64,000 bases of DNA from Ramlibacter rhizophilus (GCF_004681965.1 NZ_SMLL01000004.1:558001-622000); one strand, 5' to 3'. Positions 11,870 to 20,356 are shown, numbered from the stretch's first letter. Numbers and translations: made by a program. The notes: generated by a model from the sequence alone, not told the origin.

Positions 11870-11905
11870 GTCGTCGAGAAGGAACGTAAAAAGTCCAAAG
11901 GTTTT

Positions 11906-11981
11906 GACCCTATCGTCTAGAGGCCTAGGACATCACCCTTTCACGGTGAGTACCGGGGTTCGAATCCCCGTAGGGTCGCCA
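11906..11981 (+). tRNA. tRNA-Glu (anticodon TTC)
   Basis: A 76-nt cloverleaf with encoded CCA. The acceptor stem GACCCTA pairs with TAGGGTC. The anticodon stem CACC/GGTG encloses a loop with TTC (CACCCTTTCACGGTG), and the T-loop is GGTTCGAATCC. It lies 36 bp after tRNA-Ala. Confidence 0.97.
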
Positions 11982-12029
11982 AGTTTGGTTGCACTTGACT
12001 CCACCCGGAGTGCGAAGCAACCCCGACGC

Positions 12030-12106
12030 GGAGTGGTAGTTCAGTCGGTTAGAATACCGGCCTGTCACGCCGGGGGTCGCGGGTTCGAGTCCCGTCCACT
12101 CCGCCA
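12030..12106 (+). tRNA. tRNA-Asp (anticodon GTC)
   Basis: A 77-nt cloverleaf with encoded CCA. The acceptor stem GGAGTGG pairs with CCACTCC. The anticodon stem CCGGC/GCCGG encloses loop CTGTCAC (anticodon GTC), and the T-loop is GGTTCGAGTCC. It is the last tRNA of the array. Confidence 0.97.
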
Positions 12107-12117
12107 AGTCTCTGGAT

Positions 12118-12157
12118 AGCCGCTGCAAGTCGATGACCTGCAGCGGCTTTTCCTTTT
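12118..12157 (+). terminator. Rho-independent terminator of the tRNA array
   Basis: A perfect 10-bp stem AGCCGCTGCA / TGCAGCGGCT with an 11-nt loop is followed at once by the T-rich tract TTTTCCTTTTT. It begins 12 bp after the CCA of tRNA-Asp. Confidence 0.92.
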
Positions 12158-12220
12158 TCCGTGGTTCACGCCGACAGCGTCGCTGCACACGGCGGACCTG
12201 TCCTCGCGTGAGGACCGGCT

Positions 12221-13066
12221 TCAGGCCTGTGGCGACCAGGCCGCGAGATGCGCGTCGACGAACGCCGGCCAGGTCCGCAGGGGCCTGCCCAGGAGTCGGG
12301 CGACTTCGGCATCCGGCTTGGCGCAGAAGCCCTCCCGAATGAGACGGTAGAACGTCAACACGCGTTCGGTCTGACGCGGCGCCATGCCCCGCGCCAGCAT
12401 CAGCTCACGCGCCTCGTCGTGCGTCAGACGGGCGTATCGCAGCGGCCGGTCGGCCCGCGCGGCGAGCACCGCCAGCAATTCGTCGTGGTTCCAGGCAGAC
12501 GGTCCGCTGACGTCGAGGGCACGTCCATCCATCCGCGGGTCCAGCATCGCCCGGTGCACGACCGCAGCGACATCGTGCGCGTCCACGTAGGCGATGCGCG
12601 CGTCTGCCAGCGGCAGGCTCAGGCTGCCCTGGCTCGCAAGCTCGGACGACAGCGGTGGCAGCGCGAGCATCTGCATGAAGAAGTTCGGGCGCACGTGGGA
12701 CCAGGCCATGCCGGAGCGTTCCACCAGCTGCTCCACCTTCCGCAGCGAGAACGCCGGGCGCTTGTCGCTGCCGAGCGCCGAGAGCACCACGACCCGCGCG
12801 ACGCCTGCCTGCTTCATCGATGCGACGAAGGGCTCCGCGAGCAGGTGGGCGTCCTCGTCGCCGGGCCGTGAGATGAGCATCACCGTCCTCACGCCCGCCA
12901 GGGCCGGCGCGAAGGTCTTCTCGTCCAGCAGGTCGAACAGGACATCACCCGGTGCCGCCGGCCGCCGCGTCGCGGCCCGCACGTCGCGTCCTTCGGCAGC
13001 CAGCGCACGCCGCACGAGGCCACCCACCAGGCCGGTGGAACCGGTGACGAGAAATCTGCTTTCCAT
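12221..13066 (-). CDS. NmrA-like NAD(P)-binding protein
   Basis: This 281-residue atypical short-chain dehydrogenase of the NmrA/NAD(P)H-azoreductase type has the N-terminal Rossmann motif VTGSTGLVGG (7-16). It also has a VVVLSALGSD strand and the family segment SGMAWSHVRPNFFMQ. There is no clear YxxxK catalytic pair, as is usual for NmrA-like proteins, many of which act as redox sensors or reductases. The substrate is unknown. It is divergent from the DUF3703 gene across a 154-bp gap. Confidence 0.85.
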   Translation of the reverse strand: MESRFLVTGSTGLVGGLVRRALAAEGRDVRAATRRPAAPGDVLFDLLDEKTFAPALAGVRTVMLISRPGDEDAHLLAEPFVASMKQAGVARVVVLSALGSDKRPAFSLRKVEQLVERSGMAWSHVRPNFFMQMLALPPLSSELASQGSLSLPLADARIAYVDAHDVAAVVHRAMLDPRMDGRALDVSGPSAWNHDELLAVLAARADRPLRYARLTHDEARELMLARGMAPRQTERVLTFYRLIREGFCAKPDAEVARLLGRPLRTWPAFVDAHLAAWSPQA

Positions 13067-13220
13067 TCGATCGCTCCTTTCAAAAGGGCCGGATGGTGCC
13101 GGCAGGAGCCGCGGGCGCGCTTGTACGAAAGGGCTGCGACAGCGGCCGATTCGTTCAAGTCACACCGGCCCTCGCTTCGAACAATGGCGCCATCGACAAC
13201 CACTTCCTGGAGATGCCGCC

Positions 13221-13577
13221 ATGAACAGCTTTACCGAACGAATCCGCCCATCGGTGGATGCAGAGATCCGCCTGGCCCTGAGCGCCGAAGCGCAGGGCGA
13301 GTTCCACACCGCGATGCGCCACCTCGAACGCGCCCACGTGCTCGGCCAGCGCTCGACGTATCACCACGTGCGCGTGCACGGACTGATGCTGCAGATGGCC
13401 GTTCGCAACCACTGGACCGCCGAAGCCGCCGGGCAGCTCTGGCGCATCGCGGCCGCTGCCGTCTTCACGCCGCTCGGGCTGCTGCCCAAGGGCAATCCGG
13501 GGGCCACGCGAACGAGCGGCTTGCGGCCGGCCGCCGTGCCGCGTGACCTCCAGGCGCTCATCGACACGGCCAGGTGA
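13221..13577 (+). CDS. DUF3703 family protein
   Basis: This 118-residue soluble protein is recognisable as DUF3703 by the N-terminal block EIRLALSAEAQGEFHTAMRH, then LERAHVLGQ, HVRVHGLML, and the GLLPKGNPG motif near the C-terminus. The many alpha-helical His residues (HLERAHVLGQRSTYHHVRVH) could bind a metal, but no biochemistry is known to me. It is the first gene of a tight run with a YtkA-like lipoprotein (17 bp gap) and a di-heme protein, which suggests a shared periplasmic redox or metal role. Confidence 0.85.
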   Translation: MNSFTERIRPSVDAEIRLALSAEAQGEFHTAMRHLERAHVLGQRSTYHHVRVHGLMLQMAVRNHWTAEAAGQLWRIAAAAVFTPLGLLPKGNPGATRTSGLRPAAVPRDLQALIDTAR

Positions 13578-13594
13578 AGCCCCGGGAGCACACC

Positions 13595-14041
13595 ATGCGA
13601 ACGTTCACCCGCTTCCTCACCGCCACCGCGGTCATCGCATCCTGCGCCGGCTTCACCGGCTGCATGACACCGCCCTCCACGCTGGACCTGTCGCGCGAGA
13701 AGCCGTCCGCCGCCGGCCACTACCGGGTGGCCATCGTGGCGCCCACGCCGGCGCCTGCCGTCAACCAGTTGCACGCCTGGAAGGTCAGGCTGGCCGGCGC
13801 CGACGGCCGCCCGGTCAAGGGCGCCGAGTTCTCCGTCGACGGCGGCATGCCGCAGCACGGCCACGGTTATCCGACCCGACCCCGGGTGACGCGCGAGCTC
13901 GAAGATGGAACGTACCTGCTCGACGGCATGAAGTTCAGCATGACCGGCTGGTGGGACCTGAAGCTCGGGATCCGAGGCAGCGAAGGCGCCGATGCGGTCA
14001 CCTTCAACATCGTCGTGGATCCGGCGATTCCGTCCCGGTGA
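13595..14041 (+). CDS. YtkA/FixH-like lipoprotein
   Basis: This 148-residue secreted protein has a signal sequence ending in a lipobox-like GFTGC, with Cys23 as the candidate lipidated residue (the -3 residue is Phe, which is unusual). The body is a YtkA-like beta-sandwich: WKVRLAG, GRPVKGAEFSV, then a Met/His-rich GGMPQHGHGYPTRP (Met85, His88, His90), and GMKFSMTGWWDLKL. Related domains sit in copper-handling proteins. The ATG at 13595 with CGGGAG upstream was chosen over a GTG seven codons earlier. It ends 4 bp before the di-heme gene. Confidence 0.8.
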   Translation: MRTFTRFLTATAVIASCAGFTGCMTPPSTLDLSREKPSAAGHYRVAIVAPTPAPAVNQLHAWKVRLAGADGRPVKGAEFSVDGGMPQHGHGYPTRPRVTRELEDGTYLLDGMKFSMTGWWDLKLGIRGSEGADAVTFNIVVDPAIPSR

Positions 14042-14045
14042 CGCC

Positions 14046-15326
14046 ATGAAGCCCCGCATCCATGCCCTGGCCATGGGAACGCTGTGGGTCGCGCTGCTCG
14101 GCGTCGGCCTGTCCGTCGTCGCCGCGCAGGCACTGGCGCCGCTGCGCGACCTCTGGTCCCCGTCCGAGCTGCAGGTGCTCGCCTCGATGCACATCCGGGA
14201 GGCGGGACCCCGCCCCCAGGATCCGTCCAACGCCTACGAGTCGAATCCGCACGCAGCCCGCCTCGGCGAGGCGCTGTTCAACGACGTGCGCCTGAGCCGC
14301 AACGGACGCGTGTCCTGCGCGAGCTGCCACTCGGCTTCGGGGCAGTTCGAAGACGGCAAGCGCCTGGGGGAAGGCCTGGCAAGGGGCACGCGGCGCACCA
14401 TGCCCTTGCCGGGCGCCTCCCACACGCCCTTTCTGTTCTGGGACGGCCGCAAGGACAGCCTCTGGTCCCAGGCGCTCGGTCCGATGGAGGACCCGGCGGA
14501 GCACGGCGGCAACCGGGCGAAGTTCGCGCGCATCATCCAGGAGCACTACGCCCACGACTACCGGCGCGCGTTCGGCGAATTGCCTGCGCTGGGGACGCTG
14601 CCGGATGCCAGCCCGCTGGGCAGCCCGGCCGAGAAGGCGGCGTGGGCCGCCATGCCCGAGCCGACGCGTGACCGGGTCAACCGCGTCTTCGCCAACATGG
14701 GCAAGGCCATCGCCGCGTACGAGAGCCGCATCAGCTACGGTCCTTCCCGCTTCGACCGCTACGTGGAAGCGACGCTCGCACGGGACGGCCAGGCGCAGGC
14801 GGTGTTCTCGCCGCAGGACGTGCGCGGGCTTCGCGTGTTCCTGGGCAAGGGTCAGTGCGTGAGCTGCCACAACGGGCCGCTGATGACGGACCATGCGTTC
14901 CACAACACCGGCGTGCCGCCGCTGGACCCGACCAGGCCCGACCGCGGCCGCGCCGACGGCCTGCGCAAGCTGCTGGCCGACCCGTTCAACTGCCTGGGTC
15001 CCTACAGCGACGCGAAGCCGCCGCAGTGCGGGGAGCTGAACTTCCTGTCCAGCGACGACCCGGGCAGCCTCGCCGCCTTCCGGACGCCGAGTCTGCGCAA
15101 CGTGGCGGCGCGCGCTCCGTACATGCACGCCGGCCAGTTCGCCACCCTGGAGGACGTGCTGCGGCATTACGCCGAGTCGCCCCGGGCGGTCCTGGGTCAC
15201 AGCGAGCTCGCACGCCCCGGTGAGAAGCACGCGGAGCGTCAGACCATCACGCTCGGCGATCGCGACATCGCGGACCTGGCCGCCTTCCTGCGAACCCTCG
15301 ACGGCCCCGTGAATCAGCCCAGGTAG
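14046..15326 (+). CDS. Di-heme cytochrome c peroxidase / MauG family protein
   Basis: This 426-residue periplasmic protein has an N-terminal export signal (about residues 1-28) and two c-type heme sites, CASCH (91-95) and CVSCH (271-275). The CCP/MauG signature HTPFLFWDGRKDSLWSQA lies at about 126-143, and the late motif TPSLRNVAARAPYMHAG is also present. It could be a bacterial peroxidase or a MauG/MbnH-like enzyme that oxidises residues of a partner protein. The adjacent lipoprotein gene makes the second reading worth testing. Its last 13 bp overlap the 3' end of the convergent AraC gene. Confidence 0.88.
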   Translation: MKPRIHALAMGTLWVALLGVGLSVVAAQALAPLRDLWSPSELQVLASMHIREAGPRPQDPSNAYESNPHAARLGEALFNDVRLSRNGRVSCASCHSASGQFEDGKRLGEGLARGTRRTMPLPGASHTPFLFWDGRKDSLWSQALGPMEDPAEHGGNRAKFARIIQEHYAHDYRRAFGELPALGTLPDASPLGSPAEKAAWAAMPEPTRDRVNRVFANMGKAIAAYESRISYGPSRFDRYVEATLARDGQAQAVFSPQDVRGLRVFLGKGQCVSCHNGPLMTDHAFHNTGVPPLDPTRPDRGRADGLRKLLADPFNCLGPYSDAKPPQCGELNFLSSDDPGSLAAFRTPSLRNVAARAPYMHAGQFATLEDVLRHYAESPRAVLGHSELARPGEKHAERQTITLGDRDIADLAAFLRTLDGPVNQPR

Positions 15327-16150
15327 TGCGGTGGGCGACGCAGCCGCTCGCTCAAGGGTCCGGACATCTGCATGGCCGAGGGAGCCAGCCCGAACATGGT
15401 CCGGCAGGTGCGTGACAGGTGCGCGGAGTCCGAGAACCCGGCGGCGTGGGCAGCGCCGGCCAGGGTTTCGCCCTGCATGAGGAACTCCCAGACCCGCAGC
15501 ACGCGCCGCCAGAGTTGGTAGGTGCGCAGCGGCATCCCGGTCTCCTCGACGAAGAGGTGGCGCAAGCGGCTGGGTGAAAGATGGACGGCGCGTGCCACGT
15601 CTTCCAGGCTCGGCGCTTCGTCCGGGCGATCTCGCAGGTACTCGATGACTTTGAGCACCCGTGCGTCGGAAGGGGCGCTGGCGCTGGTTCCGGAAAGGCT
15701 CGACAGCAGATGGTGGGCGGCGTCCCGCACCGCGGCGACGCTGCGGGCATCGCGCCAGGCCTGTTCGAGAGCGCCCATGGTGGCGGACAGGTCCTGCGGT
15801 TCCAGGAAGCGTACCCGCCGCTCGGTGCGCACCGCCAGGGCCTTGCCCGCCGTGGTCTCGGGCTCGACGAACACCACGGCGGACCAGGCGCATGCGCCGA
15901 CGTCGATGCTGTGCACCGTTCGCGAGGGAATGATGGCGCCGGCGCAGGGCGTCCAGGCGCCGCGCCGGCCGTCTTGCACCAGCAGGCCACCGGGCGCGCC
16001 CACGACGATCTGGATGGCGTAGTGCGCGTGCGGCTGCACGGTGCCGCCGCCGGAGCCGATGAACATCGCGCCGCCTGTCCAGGCGACGAAGTCTCCGGTG
16101 TACTGGGCTCTGGGCATCGTGGCGATGGGGGCGGAATGCGCCCGGATCAT
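15314..16150 (-). CDS. AraC family transcriptional regulator
   Basis: This 278-residue regulator has an N-terminal cupin-like sensor domain (HAHYAIQIVVGAPGG and IIPSRTVHSIDVGACAW) and a C-terminal AraC double HTH from about residue 175. The HTH reads APSLEDVARAVHLSPSRLRH, then AGAAHAAGFSDSAHLSRTCR and FGLAPSAM. It is convergent with and overlaps the di-heme gene by 13 bp. The target is not clear; the di-heme group and the catabolic cluster starting at 16257 are both neighbours. Confidence 0.9.
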   Translation of the reverse strand: MIRAHSAPIATMPRAQYTGDFVAWTGGAMFIGSGGGTVQPHAHYAIQIVVGAPGGLLVQDGRRGAWTPCAGAIIPSRTVHSIDVGACAWSAVVFVEPETTAGKALAVRTERRVRFLEPQDLSATMGALEQAWRDARSVAAVRDAAHHLLSSLSGTSASAPSDARVLKVIEYLRDRPDEAPSLEDVARAVHLSPSRLRHLFVEETGMPLRTYQLWRRVLRVWEFLMQGETLAGAAHAAGFSDSAHLSRTCRTMFGLAPSAMQMSGPLSERLRRPPHYLG

Positions 16151-16256
16151 GGCCGCACGAGCGTATCACCGCACGCGTGGCAAGCGCTCGTGGAAAGCCG
16201 CCACGGACGGCTTCCCACGGCAGCCCTGGCGGCCGCGCCGATGCCCGCCGCGGCCC

Positions 16257-17231
16257 TCAGTCCGCCGTGATGTTCTGCGCCGCCACGAACTTCTTCCAGC
16301 GCTGGACGTCGTTGCGGATGGTGCTGGCGATCTCCTCGGACGTGCTGGGCGAGGGCACCAGGCCCTGCTTGAGCAGGCTCTCGCGGACCTCGGGCATGGC
16401 GAGGATGTCGTGGGACTCCTTGCGCAGCTTCTCGAGCACCGCGGGCGGCGTGCCGGCGGGTGCGGCGAGCCAGAAGTACAGGTCCGCCTCCAGGTTCTTC
16501 AGGCCCAGCTCGGACAGGGTGGGGGTGTCCGGCGCCAGGGGGTTGCGCTGCTCGCCCGAGACGCCGATGACGCGCAGCCTTCCCTGCTGCACGAAGGGCA
16601 GCGCCGTGTGCAGGGGCAGCACCATGAGCTGGATCTGCCCGCCCAGGAGGTCCGTGTTCGCGCCCGCTGCACCCTTGTAGGGGACGTGCACGATGTTCAG
16701 CCCCAGGCGGTCCTTCAGGACTTCCATCACCAGGTGCTGCGGCGTGCCATTGCCGGGGGAGCCGTAGTTCAACTTGCCGGGGCGCGCCTTGGCGTACTGC
16801 ACCAGCTCGTCCAGGCTGTTCACCGGCATGGCCGTCGGGTTCACCACCAGCGCCATCGAGCCGTACGCGAGCTTGGTGACCGGTGCGAAGTCGGCCACCG
16901 GGTCGTAGGGCATGCTCTTCATCAGCGCGGGCGTGATGGTGAAGGTGTTGACCGTGATCATCAGCGTGTGGCCGTCGGGCGCCGCCTTGGCCACGGCGCT
17001 GGCGCCGATGTTGCCGCTGGCGCCCGGCTTGTTGTCCACCAGCACGGCCTGGCCCAGGCGCGGCGCCAGCCGGGGCGCGAGGGTGCGCGCGATGATGTCG
17101 ATGCCCGTGCCCGGCGTGTAGGGCACGACGATGGTCACGGTCTGGCGGGGCCAGCCCTGCGCGGACACCGTGGCGGCCAGCGACAGCAGCAGGCCGGCTG
17201 CAACGAGAGATCGGCGGGTCAAGGTGTTCAT
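16257..17231 (-). CDS. Bug family tripartite tricarboxylate transporter receptor
   Basis: This 324-residue periplasmic solute receptor has a signal peptide ending near VSAQG. The family landmarks are VTIVVPYTPGTGIDIIAR, VDNKPGASGNIGASAVAKA, PDGHTLMI, LNYGSPGNGTPQHLVMEVL and VPYKGAAGANTDLLGGQI. Such proteins bind small carboxylates or aromatic acids; the ligand here is unknown. No TctA/TctB membrane subunits are in the window, which is common for the many orphan Bug receptors of Burkholderiales. It lies 29 bp after the amidohydrolase and probably belongs to the same aromatic catabolic operon. Confidence 0.93.
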   Translation of the reverse strand: MNTLTRRSLVAAGLLLSLAATVSAQGWPRQTVTIVVPYTPGTGIDIIARTLAPRLAPRLGQAVLVDNKPGASGNIGASAVAKAAPDGHTLMITVNTFTITPALMKSMPYDPVADFAPVTKLAYGSMALVVNPTAMPVNSLDELVQYAKARPGKLNYGSPGNGTPQHLVMEVLKDRLGLNIVHVPYKGAAGANTDLLGGQIQLMVLPLHTALPFVQQGRLRVIGVSGEQRNPLAPDTPTLSELGLKNLEADLYFWLAAPAGTPPAVLEKLRKESHDILAMPEVRESLLKQGLVPSPSTSEEIASTIRNDVQRWKKFVAAQNITAD

Positions 17232-17260
17232 TCGCTTTCCTCGGGTGGTGGGGATTCGTT

Positions 17261-18280
17261 TCAGGGCTGCGGCGGCAGGCCCAGGAGCTTGAGGGCGTTG
17301 GCCAGGTAGATCTTGTTCTTGTCCTCCTCGGACAGCCCCAGGGATTCCACCGAGCGGATGCCCTCGCGGATGAACATGGGGCCGCCTTCGGGGTCGAAGG
17401 GGCAGTCGCTGGCGAAGACCACGCGGTCGGCGCCGAAGAAGTCCAGGCCGCAGCGCAGGGCGGAGGCATTGCCGCCCAGCACGGTGTCGCCGAAGAAGAG
17501 GCGGAAGTACTCGATGGGCCGCTTGGCCATGCGCTTGAGGACGTCCTCGTAGTTCTCGTCGGCGCTGCGGCTTCCCAGCTGCGCCCAGAGTGTCTCGGCG
17601 CGGCCGGCGAAATAGGGGATCATGCCGCCGCAGTGGTGGGTGATGATGCGCAGGTCCGGCAGCGTGTCGAACAGGCCCGAGAAGACGATGCGCGCCATGG
17701 CGGCGCTGGTCTCGTAGGGCCAGCCCAGCACCTGCCAGATCTCGTACTTCGATTTGTCCTCGCTCGCGTAGTCGGCGCGGCTCGCGGGCCGGGCCGGATG
17801 CATCCAGATGGGAACGCCGTGCGTCTGGGTGGCGCGCTCGAACACCGGGAAGAACTCGGCCTCGTCCAGCGGACGGCCGTTGATGTTGGTGGAGATCTGG
17901 ATGCCCCGCGCGCCCAGCTCGCCGATGGCGCGGTCCATCTCCGCGAGTGCCGCGGGGATGTTGTTCATCGGCAGCGATGCCACGAAGGCAGGGAAGCGCT
18001 GCGGCCAGCGGGCCACGATGGCGGCCATCTCGTCGTTGGCCACCTGCGCGAATCCGGGCGAGAGCTCGGGGTTGCCCAGCACTTCCGGGGCCGGAAGCGC
18101 CAGCGTCAGCACCTGCTGCACCTCGGGCCACTTCTGCAGCATGTCCACCCGCGCCTCGATGTCCCAGAGCATGCGCAGGTTGGTCATGCGCTTGACGATG
18201 CCGGGGTCCTTCGAGTGCTGCTGCACCAGCGCCAGGTAGCGCTGCGGCATCACGTGGTTGTAGATGTCGATCTTTTTCAT
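17261..18280 (-). CDS. ACMSD-like amidohydrolase, possible decarboxylase
   Basis: This 339-residue TIM-barrel protein belongs to the amidohydrolase 2 family, which includes ACMSD and gamma-resorcylate decarboxylase. Metal-site segments are DIYNHVMP at the N-terminus, WMHPARP, ITHHCGGMIPYFAGR and VVFASDCPFDPEGGP with the conserved Asp. The first His of the usual HxH is replaced by Tyr (Tyr7-Asn8-His9). In this cluster it may decarboxylate a phenolic acid to feed the hydroxyquinol route, or hydrolyse a ring-cleavage product. It is 19 bp downstream of the flavin monooxygenase at 18300. Confidence 0.85.
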   Translation of the reverse strand: MKKIDIYNHVMPQRYLALVQQHSKDPGIVKRMTNLRMLWDIEARVDMLQKWPEVQQVLTLALPAPEVLGNPELSPGFAQVANDEMAAIVARWPQRFPAFVASLPMNNIPAALAEMDRAIGELGARGIQISTNINGRPLDEAEFFPVFERATQTHGVPIWMHPARPASRADYASEDKSKYEIWQVLGWPYETSAAMARIVFSGLFDTLPDLRIITHHCGGMIPYFAGRAETLWAQLGSRSADENYEDVLKRMAKRPIEYFRLFFGDTVLGGNASALRCGLDFFGADRVVFASDCPFDPEGGPMFIREGIRSVESLGLSEEDKNKIYLANALKLLGLPPQP

Positions 18281-18299
18281 GGGGTCCTGCCCAGGGTGT

Positions 18300-19478
18300 T
18301 CACGCGGGAAGCGCGACGGTCACCGGGTCGTATGAATAGAGCCACTCGGCGCGGCTGCGCGTGAGGTCCTTCTGGCGAAACGCTTCGCGCATGGCCTCTT
18401 CGCTCTCGATGCGGTAGAGGCCCCGGCTGGCGGTGGATTCGCGCACCACGCGCGCGGTGCGCTCGGTCCTCGCGTGCTCGTAGCGCGCGAGCGCGCCGGG
18501 GACCGAGGCACTCTCCGCCAGGCAGCGCGCGAGCACGCCCGCGTCCTCGATGGCCATGGCCGCGCCGGACGCGATGTAGGGCAGGGTGGGATGCGCCGCG
18601 TCGCCCAGGAGCGTGGCCCGCTGCGTGCTCCAGCCCGCCACCGGCGTGCGGTCGTTGAGGGCATAGCGGAAGCACGCGTCGCGGTCGATGGCGTCGATCA
18701 CGGTCTGGATCGTCGGGTGCCAGCCGGCGTAGTCCGCCTTGAGGTCCTCCCAGGGGCGCTTCTGCGTCCAGGACTCGCCCTCGGGCTGTGCGTGCTCCAC
18801 CAGCCCCACGAAGTTCATGAGCGCGCCGCTGCGCAGGTAATACATGACGGCATGCTTCTTCGGCCCGCACCACACGGTGGAGACGCGGTCCATGATGTCC
18901 GGCGGCAGGCGCTCCACGGGCACCACGGCCCGCCAGGCGACATCGCCCGTGTAGCTCACCGGCGTCTGCCCGAGGATCTGCTCGCGGATCGCCGAGCGGA
19001 TGCCGTCGGCGCCGACGAGCACGTCGCCGGACACCCGGCGTCCGTCCTCGAGATGCAGCGTCACGGAGTCCGCCGATTCCTCGAAGCGCTGTGCCTTCGC
19101 TTCGAGCACGATCGCATCGGCGTCGAGGCTGCGCACCTTGCGCACCAGCAGCTCGTGCAGGTCGGCGCGGTGGATGTGGAAGTAGGGCGCGCCGTGCTGC
19201 GCCTCGTGCTGCTCGCCCAGGGGGATGCGGTGCATCAGCGCCGCGCTGTCCCAGCGCCGGAACTCGAAGGCCTTCGGCCGCACGGCCACCCGGTCCAGCG
19301 CCTCGCGCAGGCCCAGGCTGTCCAGCACCTTCACCGCATTGGCGCTCGACTGCACACCCGCGCCGATCTCGCCCAGCACCCGCGCCTGTTCGTACACGCG
19401 AACGGAAACGCCCCGCTGCAGCAGGCAGGCCGCCGCGGTGAGGCCGCCCAGGCCCGCGCCCGCGATGATGACCTTCAT
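18300..19478 (-). CDS. FAD-dependent monooxygenase, salicylate/6-hydroxynicotinate hydroxylase type
   Basis: This 392-residue group A flavoprotein hydroxylase has the dinucleotide motif GAGLGG (7-12), the DG motif VGADGIRSAIREQILG and the FAD ribityl-binding GDAAHPTLPYIASGAAMAIE. The pattern resembles salicylate 1-monooxygenase and 6-hydroxynicotinate 3-monooxygenase (NicC), which carry out decarboxylative hydroxylation. The ATG at 19478 gives a standard MKVIIAGAGLGG start. It lies in a minus-strand run with the SnoaL-like gene upstream and the amidohydrolase downstream. The substrate is not predictable beyond an aromatic acid or phenol. Confidence 0.9.
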   Translation of the reverse strand: MKVIIAGAGLGGLTAAACLLQRGVSVRVYEQARVLGEIGAGVQSSANAVKVLDSLGLREALDRVAVRPKAFEFRRWDSAALMHRIPLGEQHEAQHGAPYFHIHRADLHELLVRKVRSLDADAIVLEAKAQRFEESADSVTLHLEDGRRVSGDVLVGADGIRSAIREQILGQTPVSYTGDVAWRAVVPVERLPPDIMDRVSTVWCGPKKHAVMYYLRSGALMNFVGLVEHAQPEGESWTQKRPWEDLKADYAGWHPTIQTVIDAIDRDACFRYALNDRTPVAGWSTQRATLLGDAAHPTLPYIASGAAMAIEDAGVLARCLAESASVPGALARYEHARTERTARVVRESTASRGLYRIESEEAMREAFRQKDLTRSRAEWLYSYDPVTVALPA

Positions 19479-19505
19479 GCCCCGGTCCACATCGGGCGGT
19501 GCCGC

Positions 19506-20111
19506 TCAGCGCTCGAGCGCGCCGCCGGCCAACCAGCGTGCGCCACGTGCGTACAGCGCTTGCACCTCGGGCCCCTTGAGCATGGGCATGTCCATCTTGA
19601 CCTGGTAGCCGATGCCGGTCTGGATGTAGGCCAGGTGCCGGTAGCCCTCGGGCATCTGCTCCAGGCGCGCGGAATCGAGGTTCAGGCGCGCGGCCGGGTC
19701 CACCGGGTCGATGCGGTCCTTCTCGTAGATCGGTTGCCGGTGCAGCAGCTTCCACTCGCCCTCGTGGCGGGTGATGAAGTCGTAGAAGCGGCCCGTGCAC
19801 ACCACGTCGCACAGCACGCCCTCCACGGGGCCGCGCTGGGAGATGGTCATCTTGGTCTGCGCGATGGCGCGGTCGCCGGCGATCTCGATGGCCGAGCCGC
19901 CCAGGAAGTGCAGGATGCTCACGCCCTTGGCCCAGCCCTCCTGCGTCACGCGGATGAACTCGCGGTACGGGCCCTGGAACCAGGTGGCCATCATCACGCC
20001 CTCGGGGTGCCACACGGTCGCGAAACGCTCCCAGTCGCCGGCGTCGCGCCATACCGCCCAGCGCTCGACCAGCCGGCGGATCTTCAGTTCTTCGCTGAGC
20101 TCGTCGCTCAT
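19506..20111 (-). CDS. SnoaL/NTF2-like protein
   Basis: This 201-residue protein has an alpha+beta barrel (cystatin/NTF2-like) pattern. It starts MSDELSEELKIRRLVERWAV, continues with FATVWHPEGVMMATWFQGP, and has a strand region with GRFYDFITRHEGEWKLLHRQ. Members act as isomerases, dehydratases, hydroxylases or small subunits of ring-hydroxylating enzymes. It is the first gene of the minus-strand catabolic run and lies divergent from maleylacetate reductase, so a role in aromatic breakdown is inferred. The reaction is unknown. Confidence 0.8.
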   Translation of the reverse strand: MSDELSEELKIRRLVERWAVWRDAGDWERFATVWHPEGVMMATWFQGPYREFIRVTQEGWAKGVSILHFLGGSAIEIAGDRAIAQTKMTISQRGPVEGVLCDVVCTGRFYDFITRHEGEWKLLHRQPIYEKDRIDPVDPAARLNLDSARLEQMPEGYRHLAYIQTGIGYQVKMDMPMLKGPEVQALYARGARWLAGGALER

Positions 20112-20356
20112 GGGTGTCTCCTCTCGTCAGGGCAGGCAGCCCTTGCAGCGGCCACTCTAAGCCGCAGGCCCCAGCCGCGTAAGGGCGCCCTGCGAAAAGG
20201 ACTTTTGCGCCAGCTGGAACTCTGTACCCGCCGGAGGCGGGGCCGCGTGCCCATAATTTGCGCCGCCCGCGCTCGCTGGAAGCTCAGCGGGCCTTGCTTT
20301 TCCGAGGACACCCCCATGAACGACCTGGCTCGGCCGGCTCACGCAGGAGCGACGCC
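20112..20356. promoter_or_regulatory. Divergent control region of the catabolic cluster
   Basis: These 245 bp separate the SnoaL-like gene (minus) from maleylacetate reductase (plus). The octamer TTTGCGCC occurs twice in direct orientation (20204-20211 and 20257-20264), 53 bp apart, about five helical turns. A CATAAT hexamer at 20252-20257 could be a plus-strand -10, but no good -35 stands at the right distance. A short reading frame sits at 20316-20360. Confidence 0.4.

Noticed and set aside
14004-16169. A 721-codon minus-strand frame covering the di-heme gene and the AraC gene in another frame
   Set aside because: It crosses two real genes and is Arg/Ala/His-rich without any recognisable domain.
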